The notes below the pieces were generated by a model, which saw nothing but the letters and a program-made list of their open reading frames with translations, was not told where the DNA came from and ran no database searches. From NCBI GenBank assembly GCA_964023205.1, contig OZ026835.1:36491083-36555082 (forward strand): a stretch of 64,000 nt of DNA. Reading direction: 5' to 3'. The translations under genes and the position numbers were made by a program. This document shows positions 1-12,753 of this stretch, piece by piece (position 1 is the first letter of the stretch; every line of letters begins with the position of its first letter). The DNA comes from Lutraria lutraria. Lineage: Eukaryota; Mollusca; Bivalvia; Venerida; Mactridae.

Positions 1-221
1 ATTAAGAAATTAATAATGTACTAGTTAACTGTATTTGTTGCATTGTAATCTGTTGTGAAAAATTCTTTGAAAAGTACACAGGAATAGTTTAGGTTACTCT
101 GCAAGTCACTGCACTGACCAGTAAAAGAGTGAACTAGTTGAATATTTTTAGTTTAAATAAATAATTATTGATTTTTGTGAATTTTGTTAGACTTGTGTGG
201 AACATTTAGTGCTTATTTCAG

Positions 222-1217
222 TGGATTTGATGATTATTATGGCCCACCAAGTGGTATGATGCCAAGGCCTCCACCATTAATGAGAGGAATGGGACGACGT
301 ATGCCCCCTCCAGGTAATAACTGCCATTATTGTGATTCAATTCCTTATTACATTTCTTTGGATTGCTGTGGACAATGACTTCTTATATTTTCAAAGAAAC
401 TGATTTTTAAAAATCTGCTTTTCATGAAGTCACTGATAACTTGGTTAACATTACAAACATCATTTCAAAGGTATTGCTGCTCATGGAAACTGTGAATGCT
501 TTACTTGCCAGTGCCTGAACAATCTACATTGTTTGCTTTCAGATTACTTCTTCGATGATTACTATGGTTTTTATGATGAAGGCTTTGATTATTATGGCGG
601 TTATGCTCCCTCTCCTCCAAGAGGACGCGGAGGTAGAGGTGGTCCTATGCCACCAGTAAGTATTTAAATTTGGACTGTCTTCACAATAAATGCAGATTTT
701 TGTTAAGTATTCTTATTTACTATTTATTAATATATATTAAACTGGAATATCCCCATAATAATTTCTGTAATGTTTCTGCTGGTATATGTTGTGTAGTGAA
801 AGTCAGTGTTGTGATATATTGAATAGTTTACAGACGAGGCTTTAATTTAAAAATTACGTGTTTTGTCTTTGGCAGCCCGTTCGAGGTCGAGGAGGGGTGC
901 CACCGCGCGGTGGACCTAGAGGGGGTCCAGCTGCTGCGCGGGGTATGCGTGGAGCTGCCAGGGGCAGGGGCGCCATGGTACGAGGGAGAGGGGCTGGAGG
1001 ACCAGGTAGAGGCCAGCAGACACCTCCAAGAGGAGGCAAGAGAAAGGCTCCCGAGGCTACAGCTGGAGCGCAGGCAAAAAGAAGGGCCACAGGCAGTGAC
1101 TGGGGTGCTCAGCCCATAGCCCAACAACCTTTGGGCCAGAGTGGGTATGGTGCAGGTTTTGGTGGTGAGGGGGATTCTCAGTGGTACCAGGATTCTTATG
1201 GTCAAAATTGGGGTTGA
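222..1217 (+). CDS. SYNCRIP: HNRNPR/SYNCRIP-type RNA-binding protein, last three coding exons (5' part outside window)
   Basis: These are the C-terminal exons of an hnRNP R/Q ortholog, a nuclear-cytoplasmic mRNA-binding protein. Exons are 222-313, 543-655 and 876-1217, each with AG acceptor and GT donor and with phases that join (1, then 0). The first two encode an acidic, aromatic Asp-Tyr-Gly-rich stretch (DDYYG repeats). The third encodes an RGG-box region, a basic KRK...KRR nuclear-localisation-like stretch, then the family's hallmark tail: WGAQPIAQQPL and a terminal WYQDSYGQNWG. Vertebrate SYNCRIP and HNRNPR share closely similar forms of these tail motifs. The RRM domains must lie upstream of the window. 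An earlier acceptor at about 189 is possible for the first exon, but 220/221 has the better pyrimidine tract. Which vertebrate paralog it matches cannot be decided from the tail alone. Confidence 0.9.
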
Positions 1218-1960
1218 ACTGATTTGTATCAAAGCAATGATACAACCCAGAGTATTGTCCACTAAGTTAGAATTATAAACTGAGACTCTTGATTAGGCAC
1301 CACGTCTTGTACATAGCCATACCTATAAGGAAAATTTTTAAAACAGTCAGTGTGGTTTTACTTTTGTGAGCATGTCAATTTGTAGACCCGGAAAATGGTG
1401 ACATCTGCAGATGTCAAGTTTGTGACTTTTATCTATTTGGATCATTTTTGGCCATCTTTTGCATATGGTCTTTTTATAAGAAAAATACTTCATTACACAT
1501 TATTGCGTTATCTGCTGGAATCTACCACAAATTATGTGTGATAATGGATTTAACTGGCATTTTATATTTGTATTAGTGATTGTTCCCTCGTTCTTTGATT
1601 TTTAATGAAATAACTTTGGCAGTTTCGCGTCCTAAGCAGCAGCATTATATCAGTAAAACTGATTTGTAAATAGAAATTTTATCGAAAGGAATCGAAAAAT
1701 TTATTAAAATATTTTGATAATTGATTTCTGAAGACCATTTTTGCTTTATTGTACTTTGTTAGATTTTCTTGTCAAATGCATTTGTTTAGTGTAGTATATT
1801 TTGTTAACAATGGCCGTTCAAGTCATTTATAATGTAGTTAGTCATGTCTGTTGTTTTCACATTTGGCATATTTTTTTTTCAATATGTAAATCGTGGTACA
1901 CAAATTAAGTATATATTGTCATGAAGAAAATTTAATAAAATCGAAATTAAAAAAAAATTG
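1218..1960 (+). other. 3' UTR and probable poly(A) site of the SYNCRIP-like gene
   Basis: The stop codon TGA ends at 1217. The following AT-rich stretch has no credible ORF. AATAAA lies at 1934-1939 and an A-rich run follows at about 1949, a plausible cleavage region. Another AATAAA cluster at about 3950-3965 could serve a longer transcript form. Confidence 0.55.
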
Positions 1961-4912
1961 CATGTTTCGTGTTTGCTTCAAAACAAATCAAAATCAGTCA
2001 TTCCAAATTCTAAAATGAATGGGTCTAAATGTTGTGTTTTATGTGTGTTCATTATAGAAAGGAAAAAGTCATTAGTGTGGTATTTCTAAAGTGTAGCTGA
2101 AAACATTCCCGTTACTGGAAGATTGATATTTAAAGTAAATATCCTTTATTTGTGAACTGACTTTTTCTTTTCTGTTTGTCAATACTAGACTTTTTTGTTC
2201 AGTCTGCAATCATTAAAATTCCAGTGTGTATAATCACTTGTTTTTAGTTAACATATCTTATTAGATACCAGTTAAATATCATTGCAATGAAACTGAATGA
2301 GAAGGTCTAGTATGATTTGGAACATTTTATTATTATTTTCTTCATATATAATATTATAACATCTTTTTGTCTTTCTCTCTTTCTTGCTAGAAACTGAGGA
2401 AAGATTCGTCCCACCAACAGGCATTCGACCATCTGTTGCCATTTTAAAAAAACAAAAATTCATAATTCAAAATTTTGCACACAAAAAATTGAAAATGTGT
2501 TGTTAGAAATACACTGCTTGAGTCTTTACTTTAAAACTTCTTTTTTCAGAGATTTGTGTGTGTGTTCGTAATGAAATGAATCTCAATGCTGAGATTGTAC
2601 ATTTATTTTTTGGTTATATTTATATTTTTGCTCGAATTGAGCAAGACATTTTACATTTTGGATATCTATATTGTCGACTTCCCTTTTTAGGAAGTCTAAT
2701 TTTGTGTTTATGAACATTGAATTTATTTATTCATGGAAATTAATTGTAAAAATTGTGGCATGTGGTACCGGTTACTGCCGAGGTAACCAACACTGACGAT
2801 CGGCAGGAGATGAGAGGCTGATCCTTATAAGGTAAACAAGGTGCTTGGTGTTAAAGGGAACTTCAGATCTCTTCATTTTGAATGAAATTTTCATAATCTT
2901 CGTATCGCAGTAATACTACTTCATTGAATGATTACTTGATTTTAAACTATGTAGTTGTTGAATTTTAATTTTGCAAGTAAGGTATCTTTTGAATGCTTTT
3001 TAAAATGAACGACTATTTTCTTTTACTTGTTTTGAACAAAACATTTATTCAGTGGAATGCAGCTACATAGTAAAATACCAGTAGGAAGTTGCTTTAATTG
3101 AAGTAATTATGACTGAAAAACTTTTTGGAGAAGATGGTGCGACTTCAAAGCAGTTTGAAATTTCTTAACTGTGATACAAAAAATATCCAAAATTTCCTGT
3201 CGGAAGTAAAAATGTGTTTCTTCTTATGTTTGGAGTTATCAGCATGTGACTTCGATAAAATTGTGCGGATTTACTTGTTTTGGAATTAATGCGGATTAAT
3301 TTCTGCATGTCGGAGAAAAAAATGATAACATCATTTGAAATATTATCAAAATTTTCAAAATCTTAGGAAGGTAATGTATGGTTTGATTGGTTTTTTGTTT
3401 TGGCTTCTGAACTGTAGATTAATGTTGCTTAGTAGAAGAATTTACATTTAAATGACTCAGTTATTCCACTGATTTTAAGTTGATTTATTTCACGGGTGTT
3501 GGTAACAGTTAATCTCAACAAACCAGACCTTGAAAAGCTGTATATTGTCATTAGTGATTGTTTTGCTACCTGCTTGATCATTGATTCTGAGATGCAGTTG
3601 CCTATCATCTCGGTGAAAAATTATTCGTGTTAAATTGAGCATTTCAAAGTCTGGTCTTGTCTTGTAATAATTGCATTTATGTAATATCGTGATTCACTGT
3701 GTCATATTTCATTTCAGGTATGGCAAACAAGTAGAGTACGTTAGTGGAGAGGAGGGGAACTATTTCGTTATGAAATATGTAGAATATTCAGCAGCTCGAC
3801 TGAATTCTTTTGAAAACTTTATTACTGTTAAATAAGAATTTGACATAATTTGGACATTTGTGTTACAAATTTTTGCCACAATTACTTATTCCAAAAGAAC
3901 TTAGCAACTCAGGAACCAATGAAATGAAACATGTATTGATATTGTACAATAAATAGAGAATAAAATCATGTAAGATAACTCTTTATTGCTCTTCTTGATG
4001 AAAGGTTAAACAAGTTTTTTGCACCTATTCCCCTTCCACATCATTTGTTAGTTCGGTTGTAAATAGAGAAAGTAAGAACTATGGTTGTTTATAATGAACG
4101 CTGCCAACGAAGAAGATTAAATGATGTGGTTTTTTATGCAACTTGAAATAGTGCTTTATGAGTAAAACTACAGCAAAAATATTGAGAAGGCAAATAAGTG
4201 CCAAATATCACAATATCTGCCTGTGAAAATGTGTGGCAAATTATTTTTATTTAAGTAACATATTACAAAAATGCCGTTCGTAAATGAACATAATCGAGTT
4301 AGCTGTAGATTAGTTGATAATTGGTTAACTTGAAAATATTTAGGCAGTTCAATGTATCAAGGGGCATAACCCAGAAATGCCTGGGGCGTTGGACTGGTGG
4401 TCTAACTTGACCAAGATCTCATGCCACCATGTTTGATGAAGATCGGTTGACAATTTGTCAATGGGAGAGTCTGTGTAGGTGGAGGTACTTAGTAACCAGA
4501 GACAAACTAATGAATAATGCCACATTGTTCTGTATCTCACTATGTTCAACAAGAGAGCACCAACATCTGGAACGGAACTGCTTTGATAGTGATACATTAA
4601 TCAGACAGCATAATTTATCAGAATGAGTCACTAATCTTTTAAACCATACTTTGAGAATTGAACTGCGAGACTGCCAAGCTTTTTTAAGCTGAGTGCCTAA
4701 GCTGTGTATATGGCAATAGCTTGTGAAAAATGGAACTGACGAGTACTACATGAAGTAGTTGGACTGGAGATGACGACAGCAGTGTTTAGTGTGCTGCATG
4801 TCCACGAAAATTTGACGACAATGTTGATTTTCCTCCACCTGGGGAGTTTTCTTCTAATAATGGAAGGGTTCGTTGGTACTGATTTATATACTGTATAGAG
4901 TCTAGGATAAAG
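1961..4912. other. Intergenic stretch without recognised gene
   Basis: AT-rich sequence downstream of the SYNCRIP-like gene. I see no ORF with coding character and no clear repeat boundaries. The short overlapping ORFs at 4349-4626 on both strands lie in what looks like repeat-derived sequence. Part of the stretch may belong to a long 3' UTR. Confidence 0.4.
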
Positions 4913-5383
4913 CATAGGCACTCGATTCCGTGATTTTTATACGTTTACAGATGTTCTTTTGCAATTTCACCCGTCCAACAATGCAAATCTGTCGAAAGAA
5001 AAATCTTCATTTTTTCCCTTATTAAGTGAATAAAATACACCAAGGTAGTGAACTCACCATTTTTTCGTTTGACGGAAGTGACAAAATAAGCGTGGGTTCT
5101 GGCTTTCCTTCTAAAAGCTGTCAATTGTTTAAAGTTGGGGCACACTACAATGAAAGCAAGGTTCCCGGAAAGCATGTGCAGATTAGAAGGAAAGCCGGGA
5201 CCCACGCTTATATTCGTCACTTCCATCAAACGAAAAGATGGCGAGTTCACTACCTTGGTGTATTTTATACACTCAAAAGGGGAAAAATGAAGTTTTTTCT
5301 TTCGACAGATTGCGTTGTTTGATGAGTGAAATTGAAAAATAACGTCTATAAACGCATACAAATCAAGGAATCGAGTGCCTATG
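4913..5383. mobile_element. Fold-back MITE with long inverted arms and 8-bp target duplication
   Basis: The left end cataggcactcgattcc is repeated in inverse at the right end (ggaatcgagtgcctatg). The two ~200-bp arms are inverted copies of each other across the element (for example aagcgtgggt near 5090 and acccacgctt near 5200). The 8-bp direct repeat ggataaag flanks it at 4905-4912 and 5384-5391. An 8-bp duplication fits hAT-like or P-like transposases; no transposase is encoded. The overlapping ORFs on both strands are products of the palindrome, not genes. Confidence 0.85.
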
Positions 5384-5835
5384 GGATAAAGTTAGGTGAA
5401 TCGGCCGCCGTATATAATTGAGAAATTGTTGAAATACTGTGTCAAACCCAAATAAATATATCGATGTTGCCATGTGAAATGACTTAAAATGCAATTTATT
5501 AAAACAAAAAGCTGAATAATTACTAGGGTCTCTGAATGCGTTCATTTTTGGCTTCGTACCACAGTCGATAGTTTCTGTTCATTTTACGGCAAGGGAATAG
5601 ACAACAACCAGTTTTAACGAAGATTAAACACATGAAAGTTTCCGAATCACATCAGAGCTAAAACTAAATGCTTTCACCGACCATGAAATTATTCAGCTTT
5701 TACCGGGTTAATAAAAATGGCAGAATACCACTGGACAGCAACATTTCTGCATGATCAAAAGTTAATTTTTTGTAAGCAAAAGTGACACATAACATTATTT
5801 ACTTCATTGCTTCAACGACAACATTTTTCACAAAT

Positions 5836-5841
5836 TTTATT
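5836..5841 (-). terminator. MRPS6 poly(A) signal
   Basis: AATAAA on the minus strand, 36 bases past the MRPS6 stop codon. Confidence 0.6.
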
Positions 5842-5876
5842 CTAAAACACATTAATAACAAATAAGTCCATCAAAA

Positions 5877-8800
5877 TTATATATTAGAAAACTCCTTATT
5901 TTTGTATCTTTGTAACACACGTCTAGTATACACAGCACGATCATGATCTGGGTTCTTAAGTTCTCCAAATAAGCACTGACCATCGAGGCACGGTCGTCTA
6001 GGCTCTACCTCATTTTTCACTATACCATGTCTTAATACACTTTGAATCAAAGTCATATCGTTTGAAATTTTTGCCATTGCTTCAGCAGAGCAGTCAAACT
6101 GGAGGCAGAAGTAACTGAAATAAATAAGGAAAACAATCAGAATATGAAGGATAGGGATTTTTTCGGTATTTTGGGAATATGACCCATACCCTTGGGATTG
6201 GGAATTTTTGCGGTGTTTTATAAATCAAAATTGGGAAAAATGTATAACTACAATTTTTGAAATGTTCAACATATTCTACTTACTCTCCCATAGAACAGTT
6301 GCAGAATAAGGTATTTATTTCCAATACAAGGACTCAGCGCAACACTGACATAACTTGTTCTTATTTCAATATGAGTTACGACACCGTTGCGTTGAGCCCT
6401 CGATTAATTTAATTTATTATAGTGATGTTAATGAACTTAAAAAATCAATAATAAAAAAAATTTTTTTTTTGATTGGGAATTTTTGTCTGTAAATTGGGAA
6501 AAAAAGATACTATTTTCCATTGGGAATATGACCGAATTTCGGCTATAAAATCGCCCCAAAAAATCCCTAAATGATAATCTTACTAAGCAAAATATTAATA
6601 TATCTCAAGTTTGTGAAACACGGATGCCCCTGTGACCTTTGACATACTGACCCAGGGATTTTTTGGGGCGATTTTATAGCCGAAATTCGGTCATATTCCC
6701 AATGGAAAATAGTATCTTTTTTTCCCAATTCACAGACAAAAATTCCCAATCCCCCCCCCCAAAAAAAATTCTTTAATTTTTTTTTTTTTATAAGTTCTGC
6801 TTCATTTACATCACTATTGGTAGTAAATACCTTATTCTGCTACTGTTTTATGTGTAAATAAGTAGAATAAGTCGAACATTGCAAAAATTGTAGCATTTTT
6901 TCCCAATTTTGATTAAAACACAGCGAAAATTCCCAATCCCAAGGGTATGGGTCATATTCCCAAAATACCGAGAAAAAACCCTGTGACCTAAAAATTGATT
7001 GTAGTCAACTACATGTGATGACCAACCACCCAACCAAATCTCAATAGCTTGGGCCAAATCGCTCTCTAGTTATTGGTTGGACAAGGTTTGGTTACGGATG
7101 GACTTACATGTGCTAAGCAATATACCCCCCTTTTCTTTGAATGGGTGCTATTAATGTAAATTTATCAAATTAAAGAAGTTTAAGATGTAGGAACAGTCAA
7201 ATCTGTGAATAAAGGCCACATTGAGGAGACAAAATGTGGCCTGTATTGACATGTAGCCCCGAGTTATTTTTTTTTTATAATTCAATGACAGTTTTATAAA
7301 GAATGGCCTTAATTCAAAGGGTGGCCTATATTCCAAGATGGCTGCTAACACAGGTTTGGCTGTACTTAAAATTTACTACATGAAGAGAAGTGAAATCACC
7401 CAATTAGTTTCACATGACATTGAATCACAAATAGTGCCTGAAAGTCAAGCTCATTAACTACTGTAAAAAAGAAGAAAACTATACAAATAGATCAGGACAT
7501 GGATGTATCAATGTAGGAATTTCTTACCAGGTCCTGTTTCTAAATAAAATTACATCACTAACAGTTGTACATTAGTTCAGATGTCAACATACATGTAGTT
7601 TTACAGTATCCAGCATTTTATCACTGAATCACAGCCTAATGCTTATTTTCGTAGTTTCACAAGCAAATTCAAGTTTTTTGCCTGAATACAGTTACAGTCA
7701 TACATTATATATATAAATATATTTGTAACAGGTTTATTAAAACTTTCCACATCTTTTTAGTAAACATCCAATCTTAATAATTTACATTTTGGTAGTCTTA
7801 ACAGATTAATTAGGCTTAAACAATGTTTGTTTCAGCTGTTCCACACCACCCCAGACTTTTTGTTTGGCCCAAGAAACAGTACACCCATTTTCTTACTTTT
7901 TTACCCTTCCACATGCTTTTTAGAGAAAAACAAGACAAGAGTTACTTACCCTATTTTTAATAGCATTGAACCAGAAACAAACATTTTTGCCATTCATGCA
8001 GTTATCATAAAGTTGATGTATTATTATTAAAGAAAAAAACCCATCTGGCATTGTATTAAAGAAATAAAAATAGCCATTATTTGCCCAGTGTCATAATGTA
8101 ATTGGAGCAAATATTAGGGCCAGAAAAACATGTTTAATATACAATAGAAATATAACATACTTTCCATGAGTGTTCCATTGTGATCGTTTCTTTATTGGAT
8201 GTGGAAGTTCTCTCTGCCCTAGGTTCTCCATCTTTTTGATCACCCCTCCTGCACTGAAGATCTTTTCACAAGCTGTTTTTAAGACATTTTTTAGATGGGG
8301 CTGAAATAAAATTAATACTTTTATTTTATTTTTTAGGGAAGACAAATTTACACCAAATTTACACCAGATTTTCTTACGAAAGGAACAGATTTGGCCGGGT
8401 GTCTAGGGGCTGTCTAGTTTATAATTATTTTGAGGTTTGGGGACTGTAACCGATTTTTTGTGGGAACACTGACAATGACAGCCAATTAGAAGCGAGAAAA
8501 ATCCATTACTCAAACCGAAGATTAAACCCAGGATCAGCCCCTAGCACTGTAGGTGGACACTCAACCACATCACTGAAGAGGTAACCCAACAGCAAGGCTG
8601 TTGAAAGTGGCCAATATTCCTTCAGTCACAGCACATTTTATTCACTGTAACTTGTAAGGCATAAAAAAATGTTTGTTTCTGCTGATTAAAATAGGTCTAC
8701 GGATACAGTAGGTATGGGGTATTTATAAACTTGGGGTAGAGTAAAAGAAGTGATCAAGTGGATTTACCATTCCTCGGGCCAAATAGTAATAAAACGTAGC

Positions 8801-11800
8801 AGGGGAATGGGACAGGATGTGTAAATAAACACTGAGAAACTAACTTTTGCACTTCAAGACTAAAAGAAAACAACAGCATCTGAGTAAGTTCTGGGTACCA
8901 TAACTAAATTGGTCTTCTTTTTTCATCTTGTTTCAACCATTTTAATTATAAATGGAATTGTCCTCTATCATAGTCAACAGCTTAAAGACATTGAACCAGG
9001 AAAGCGAGGCATGTGACTTATGGACCAGAAAGTCCCCTAATTCCACAGTAGGGAGTAATAAAACAGATAGGGTCATTGATAGACTAGCACCTGTTTACAT
9101 ATCTGTTACTCTATTCTTATAAAAACAAAAGCAATTTAGTCATAAACTTATTATCACTGTAAATCAATAAAATTCATTACCCCACTTTTTGACTAGATGT
9201 CAAGTCTACAGACTGTGACAAGACTTATTTTATCTGATTAGGGGCAATAAAACAATAAAGAGATTAGACCACATGTGGATTTTTGGGGGGTCACTTATAT
9301 AGTAGCTGTTCAATGTCTTTAAGACACTCGTTAAAGTGTCTATAACAGGGTTCTCAATAAGTTTGTGGCCAACAGGCCCAAAAGCTAGACTAACAGGCCT
9401 GCTAGGGGGCACTGGGCATTTTCTAGCAATATTTTATAAACTTTAGAGATTCCTAACCGGCCCAAACACATTCCTAAGCGGCTAAATTGGCCTGCAGTCT
9501 GCTGTTATTGAGAACCCTGCTATAAGCTTATGAAACAGATCATTTCACATGGTTTCTGGAATGCTATGAACTCAATCCAAAGCATAACGAGGAAATTTTT
9601 TAGTTATCTAACTACGCCGGAGGCCTTTTTGAGTCAAGTGCGAGTGAAGTATCAAGAGATCTGATTGGTCGGATATATGTATACAATAGACTGATCGTTT
9701 CATGCCGACCAATCAGTTTGCTTGATACATCACTCACACTTGACTCAAAATGGCCTCCAGCGAAGTTAAATAATAAAAGGAACACTGTTTTACCATTTCA
9801 GTTTATTAGATATAATTGAATGAGATTTTCGGTAGGAATGAATATCTTATAAGTTATCTAAATGACATGTGTAACTATTTTCCTTCAGAGCACATCTTTT
9901 ATGCTGAAAAAAACGAGATGCAATGTTCCACATTGTTTGGCATACAGACATATAGTAGGCTTTTCACCTTGATAGTAATATAAGCTCAGTGATGGGAATT
10001 TAAAAAAATTGTGAACCAAACACTGATACAGCCACAAACACTGATAACAGGGCTTGACACTAACACTGGTCCGAGACCAGTGGTTTTTGTGCAGGACCAT
10101 TAACTCATGAAATTTGAATGGTCCAATGGACCCAGAAATAATTTACATTTTGAAACAATGAGTAATAAAAGTGCACATGTTTTGAAACAATGAGTTTTTC
10201 CTAAAACCAATGAGTTTCATCCGTGTTCGGAGGTTAAAATTTAAATATGAAAAATGTGAACACGGTGTAAATTGCTCATTAACGTTTAATTTCTGCATCA
10301 GCAGCTGTGTCACTCTAGCCCAACACACTATTGAAATTTCCCTGTTATGTACACTACCCCTATCTAGAGCATTGACCTCTAAAAATTCAAAAAGTGCTGT
10401 TTCATTCCGAAAGTTGTTACACCAATAATAACTTATTCTAAATGATATAATTGTTAATTTGTATTGCATTATGATTTTTTTTTAATCTAAACCATGGGAC
10501 AAAATCTTACCTTTCTTTATCTAGGAAATGTTACATATATTATAATGATATATTTAGGGTAGTGTTCAATATGGCTTGTGTCAATAAGTGGCCATTTGGG
10601 ACTTTCGCCGAGGGTGTCATTAAAAAAGGGGGTCATGAAATACGATAACAAATATACCAAATAAATTAATATGCAGGAAGGGGGCCATGTCCAAAAAGTA
10701 TCTAGTCATCACAAACAATCTAATCAGTTGGACAATGAAATGGGGCTGCTTACAAGTTAACTATGTGATCACTAGATTACATGTGTCTGTCAAGCATCGA
10801 TGTGCAGATATTTGAACAACCGAAGACAAAATGTTTTTTATAAGGAACACTAATGACCGAGGCTTTTCGTCAAAGACAAACCATCATTTAAAAACATTTA
10901 TCCATTACAGAAGAGCATTAAAAATCAACATATATATAATGTCTTGGGTAATAATACAGACTATAGCTGACAGTATAGTTTCAAACTTCAAATAATTTGT
11001 TCTTTTTTAGCACTGTTGAAACTATTAATGCATGTATACATAGAAATATGTATGCATGCACAGTCAATAATATTACAAGATTGGCCAGCATTTAGACATG
11101 AATAACACTTTACCACAATGTATGAACTATTTTTTACAATAATAAACATAAAGTTCAGTTATTTAAGCTAAACCCGATATATCGGTATGCTGAAAAAATA
11201 TTGTGATATTTATGCTTTATATGCCTTGAGTCGTGGCCAGTTCTAAAAATAGATTAGTGGCGCGTGATGACGTCACAGGTACAAGCATGAAAATTACATG
11301 AAAAACATAAGACACCTTTTATCTACACTAATACCAACTTTCATGTCTCTCTTAATGTCATATACCAATATTTAACATCATTATTCATTAGTACCTCTTT
11401 GCATTTACGCAGATGATGGTTTTCCTTGAGTCGTGGGTTTTAAATATCTCAGTAGTGTAGTGTAAAGAAAACACATTAAGTCTCACTAAAATATTAAAAA
11501 TCACTGAAACAAGTTGTCAACGTAAACAATATACATAGAAAGTAACCTCTTTAATGCTGATTAACAGGAAATGATTAAAATATTTAGCACTGAACAGTCT
11601 TAACTAGCGACATTGTGGAAAGTCTTCACACAATCCTTACTGATGAACTTAAAATGGCATATCAATTAATTTGTGTACTTAAATATTACATTCTCTACAC
11701 TTTATTTGGTTTCTTTGGGCATGAATATTTAAAATGAATGAAAGCCAAAACAAGAAAGAAAGAAATTTATTCAAATCATTGTTTTTTTGTGATTAAAAGA

Positions 11801-12753
11801 TGATCGCTCGTAAACAATGCAAGTAGCCGATAGCGCACATTGGTTTTTAATCAGTCGACTACCAATAGTTTTGTGAGATCAATGTTTTATCCAGAATTTT
11901 GTCGCGCGTGCGCAACAAACCGTAAACAATCAGGCAGTCACAAGAAATGTAAATAAAATAAGAAAACTGTCCCAAAGAAGAATGACAATTACGATAATAA
12001 CAACTAAATGTAGACAGTAAAGGCAAAAATATAGAATTTTTCAAGTATATGCAGATAATTTTCTGTTTCATACGGATTTCGTCACTGAATCGTGAACGTG
12101 ATGTTTCTTGACAAGTTAACAGATAGAACGTTTCTGAGTGCGAACGTTCTTTCATGAAAATTCACGTGTTTTCCTCATCCACGACTCTAGGAAAAGCCAC
12201 GACTTAAGGAAAAGCAACCATATATTGTCTAGCTGATATTGCGATATACCGATAAAATCTCCCAGCTCTACTGTGGACCACTGAAAATTCTTGGAGGAGT
12301 ATCAATATTTTAGTGTAAATAAACAAATGACATATTAATATGTGGAAGGACCACCTGAAATTCTGCTGGACCAGTAGGTTTCAAAAGCTGGTGGTCCTTT
12401 GGGCCACTATGAAAAATAAGTTAGTGTCTAGCCCTGGATAATAGACAAAAACTAAAGAAAATTCGATAGCATTTTAAAATTACTTCAAGAAGTTGATACA
12501 GATATGTGTCATTGATCAGAGAGTTCACACCTGCACAGAAATTGGATTGAGATTTCAACTCTACTCTCTCACTCACTGACAAGGTCACCAACGCGAAAAC
12601 AGATGATGAATCTAAAAATATGCATAATGTGTCCATAGATATCGCAATGATTAATGTATGCTGGAGTAAATGTACAATACAATACATATAGTATGTGATA
12701 TTTACCCGTTCCAAAGCTGATATTACAATCAAAGCTGCTTCATACGAAGGCAT
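5877..12753 (-). CDS. MRPS6: Mitochondrial ribosomal protein S6 (bS6m), three exons, 141 aa
   Basis: A component of the small subunit of the mitochondrial ribosome. Coding exons, in order on the minus strand, are 12753-12706, 8300-8161 and 6114-5877. All have GT-AG junctions with matching phases (0, then 2), giving 141 residues; human MRPS6 has 125. The N-terminus MPSYEAALIVISALERP is the first bS6 beta strand. The middle exon holds GGVIKKMENLGQRELPHPIKK, the conserved ENLG(E/Q)RxLPxxI signature. The last exon continues with NYFCLQFDC, equivalent to the beta strand GGYFLVDF of the human protein, then a helix and a C-terminal extension. The gene is head-to-head with SOD1. Intron 1 is 4.4 kb and intron 2 is 2.0 kb, both filled by repeats. 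A poly(A) signal follows closely. Confidence 0.9.
6150..6984. mobile_element. Large nested palindromic element in MRPS6 intron 2
   Basis: The left arm (about 6150-6564) starts agggattttttcgg and ends ccccaaaaaatccct. The right arm (about 6656-6984) is largely its reverse complement: attcggtcatattcccaat near 6690 mirrors attgggaatatgaccgaat near 6520, and acccatacccttgggattg near 6180 mirrors the copy near 6930. Each arm is bounded by agggatttttt-type termini, so this looks like two inverted insertions or one fold-back element. The left arm also contains a smaller hairpin (6320-6410) that recurs at 58735-58835. A poly-C/poly-A run lies at about 6751-6768. No coding capacity. Confidence 0.75.
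7193..7365. mobile_element. MITE, 'acagtcaaacctg' family, copy 1
   Basis: Starts acagtcaaatctgtgaata and ends caggtttggctgta, an inverted-terminal-repeat pair, with internal aaggccacat and gtggcctt segments. At least five other full or partial copies occur in this window with the same ends and interior (near 14315, 16564, 22785, 49138 and 49611). Confidence 0.7.
8440..8590 (-). repeat. tRNA-derived SINE fragment
   Basis: On the minus strand an A-box-like stretch (gtggttgagtgtccacc) is followed by a B-box-like stretch (gatcctgggtttaatct), spaced as in a tRNA promoter, then a non-tRNA body. It lies in MRPS6 intron 1. Family not recognised. Confidence 0.5.
9609..9768. mobile_element. Short palindromic MITE in MRPS6 intron 1
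   Basis: Two ~65-bp imperfect inverted arms: taactacgccggaggcc at the left is matched by ggcctccagcgaagtta at the right, with ctgattggtcgg / ccgaccaatcag close to the centre. No ORF. Confidence 0.7.
10048..12436. mobile_element. Non-autonomous hAT-like DNA transposon with 5-bp target duplication
   Basis: The left terminus cagggcttgacactaac is inverted at the right as gttagtgtctagccctg (two mismatches). Direct repeats gataa flank it exactly (10043-10047 and 12437-12441). CAGGGCT...AGCCCTG termini are typical of hAT elements, and 5-bp duplications are known for some hAT subgroups. Subterminal ggtcc/ggacc motifs recur at both ends. No transposase ORF is visible. A second, degenerate inverted pair inside (about 11165-12275, with gatatatcggtat / ataccgata and ccttgagtcgtgg / ccacgactctagg) suggests another element nested within. 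It occupies most of MRPS6 intron 1. Confidence 0.75.

Noticed and set aside
828..1262. Minus-strand ORFs at 828-1262 and the other plus-frame ORF at 910-1119
   Set aside because: Shadows of the GC-rich RGG exon of the SYNCRIP-like gene.
4945..5361. Overlapping ORFs on both strands with similar translations
   Set aside because: They result from the fold-back structure of the MITE, which reads similarly on both strands.
8091..8160. Extension of the MRPS6 middle exon to the left
   Set aside because: The frame runs past a clear donor (AA|gtatgt) at 8161/8160, and the family continues in the exon at 6114.
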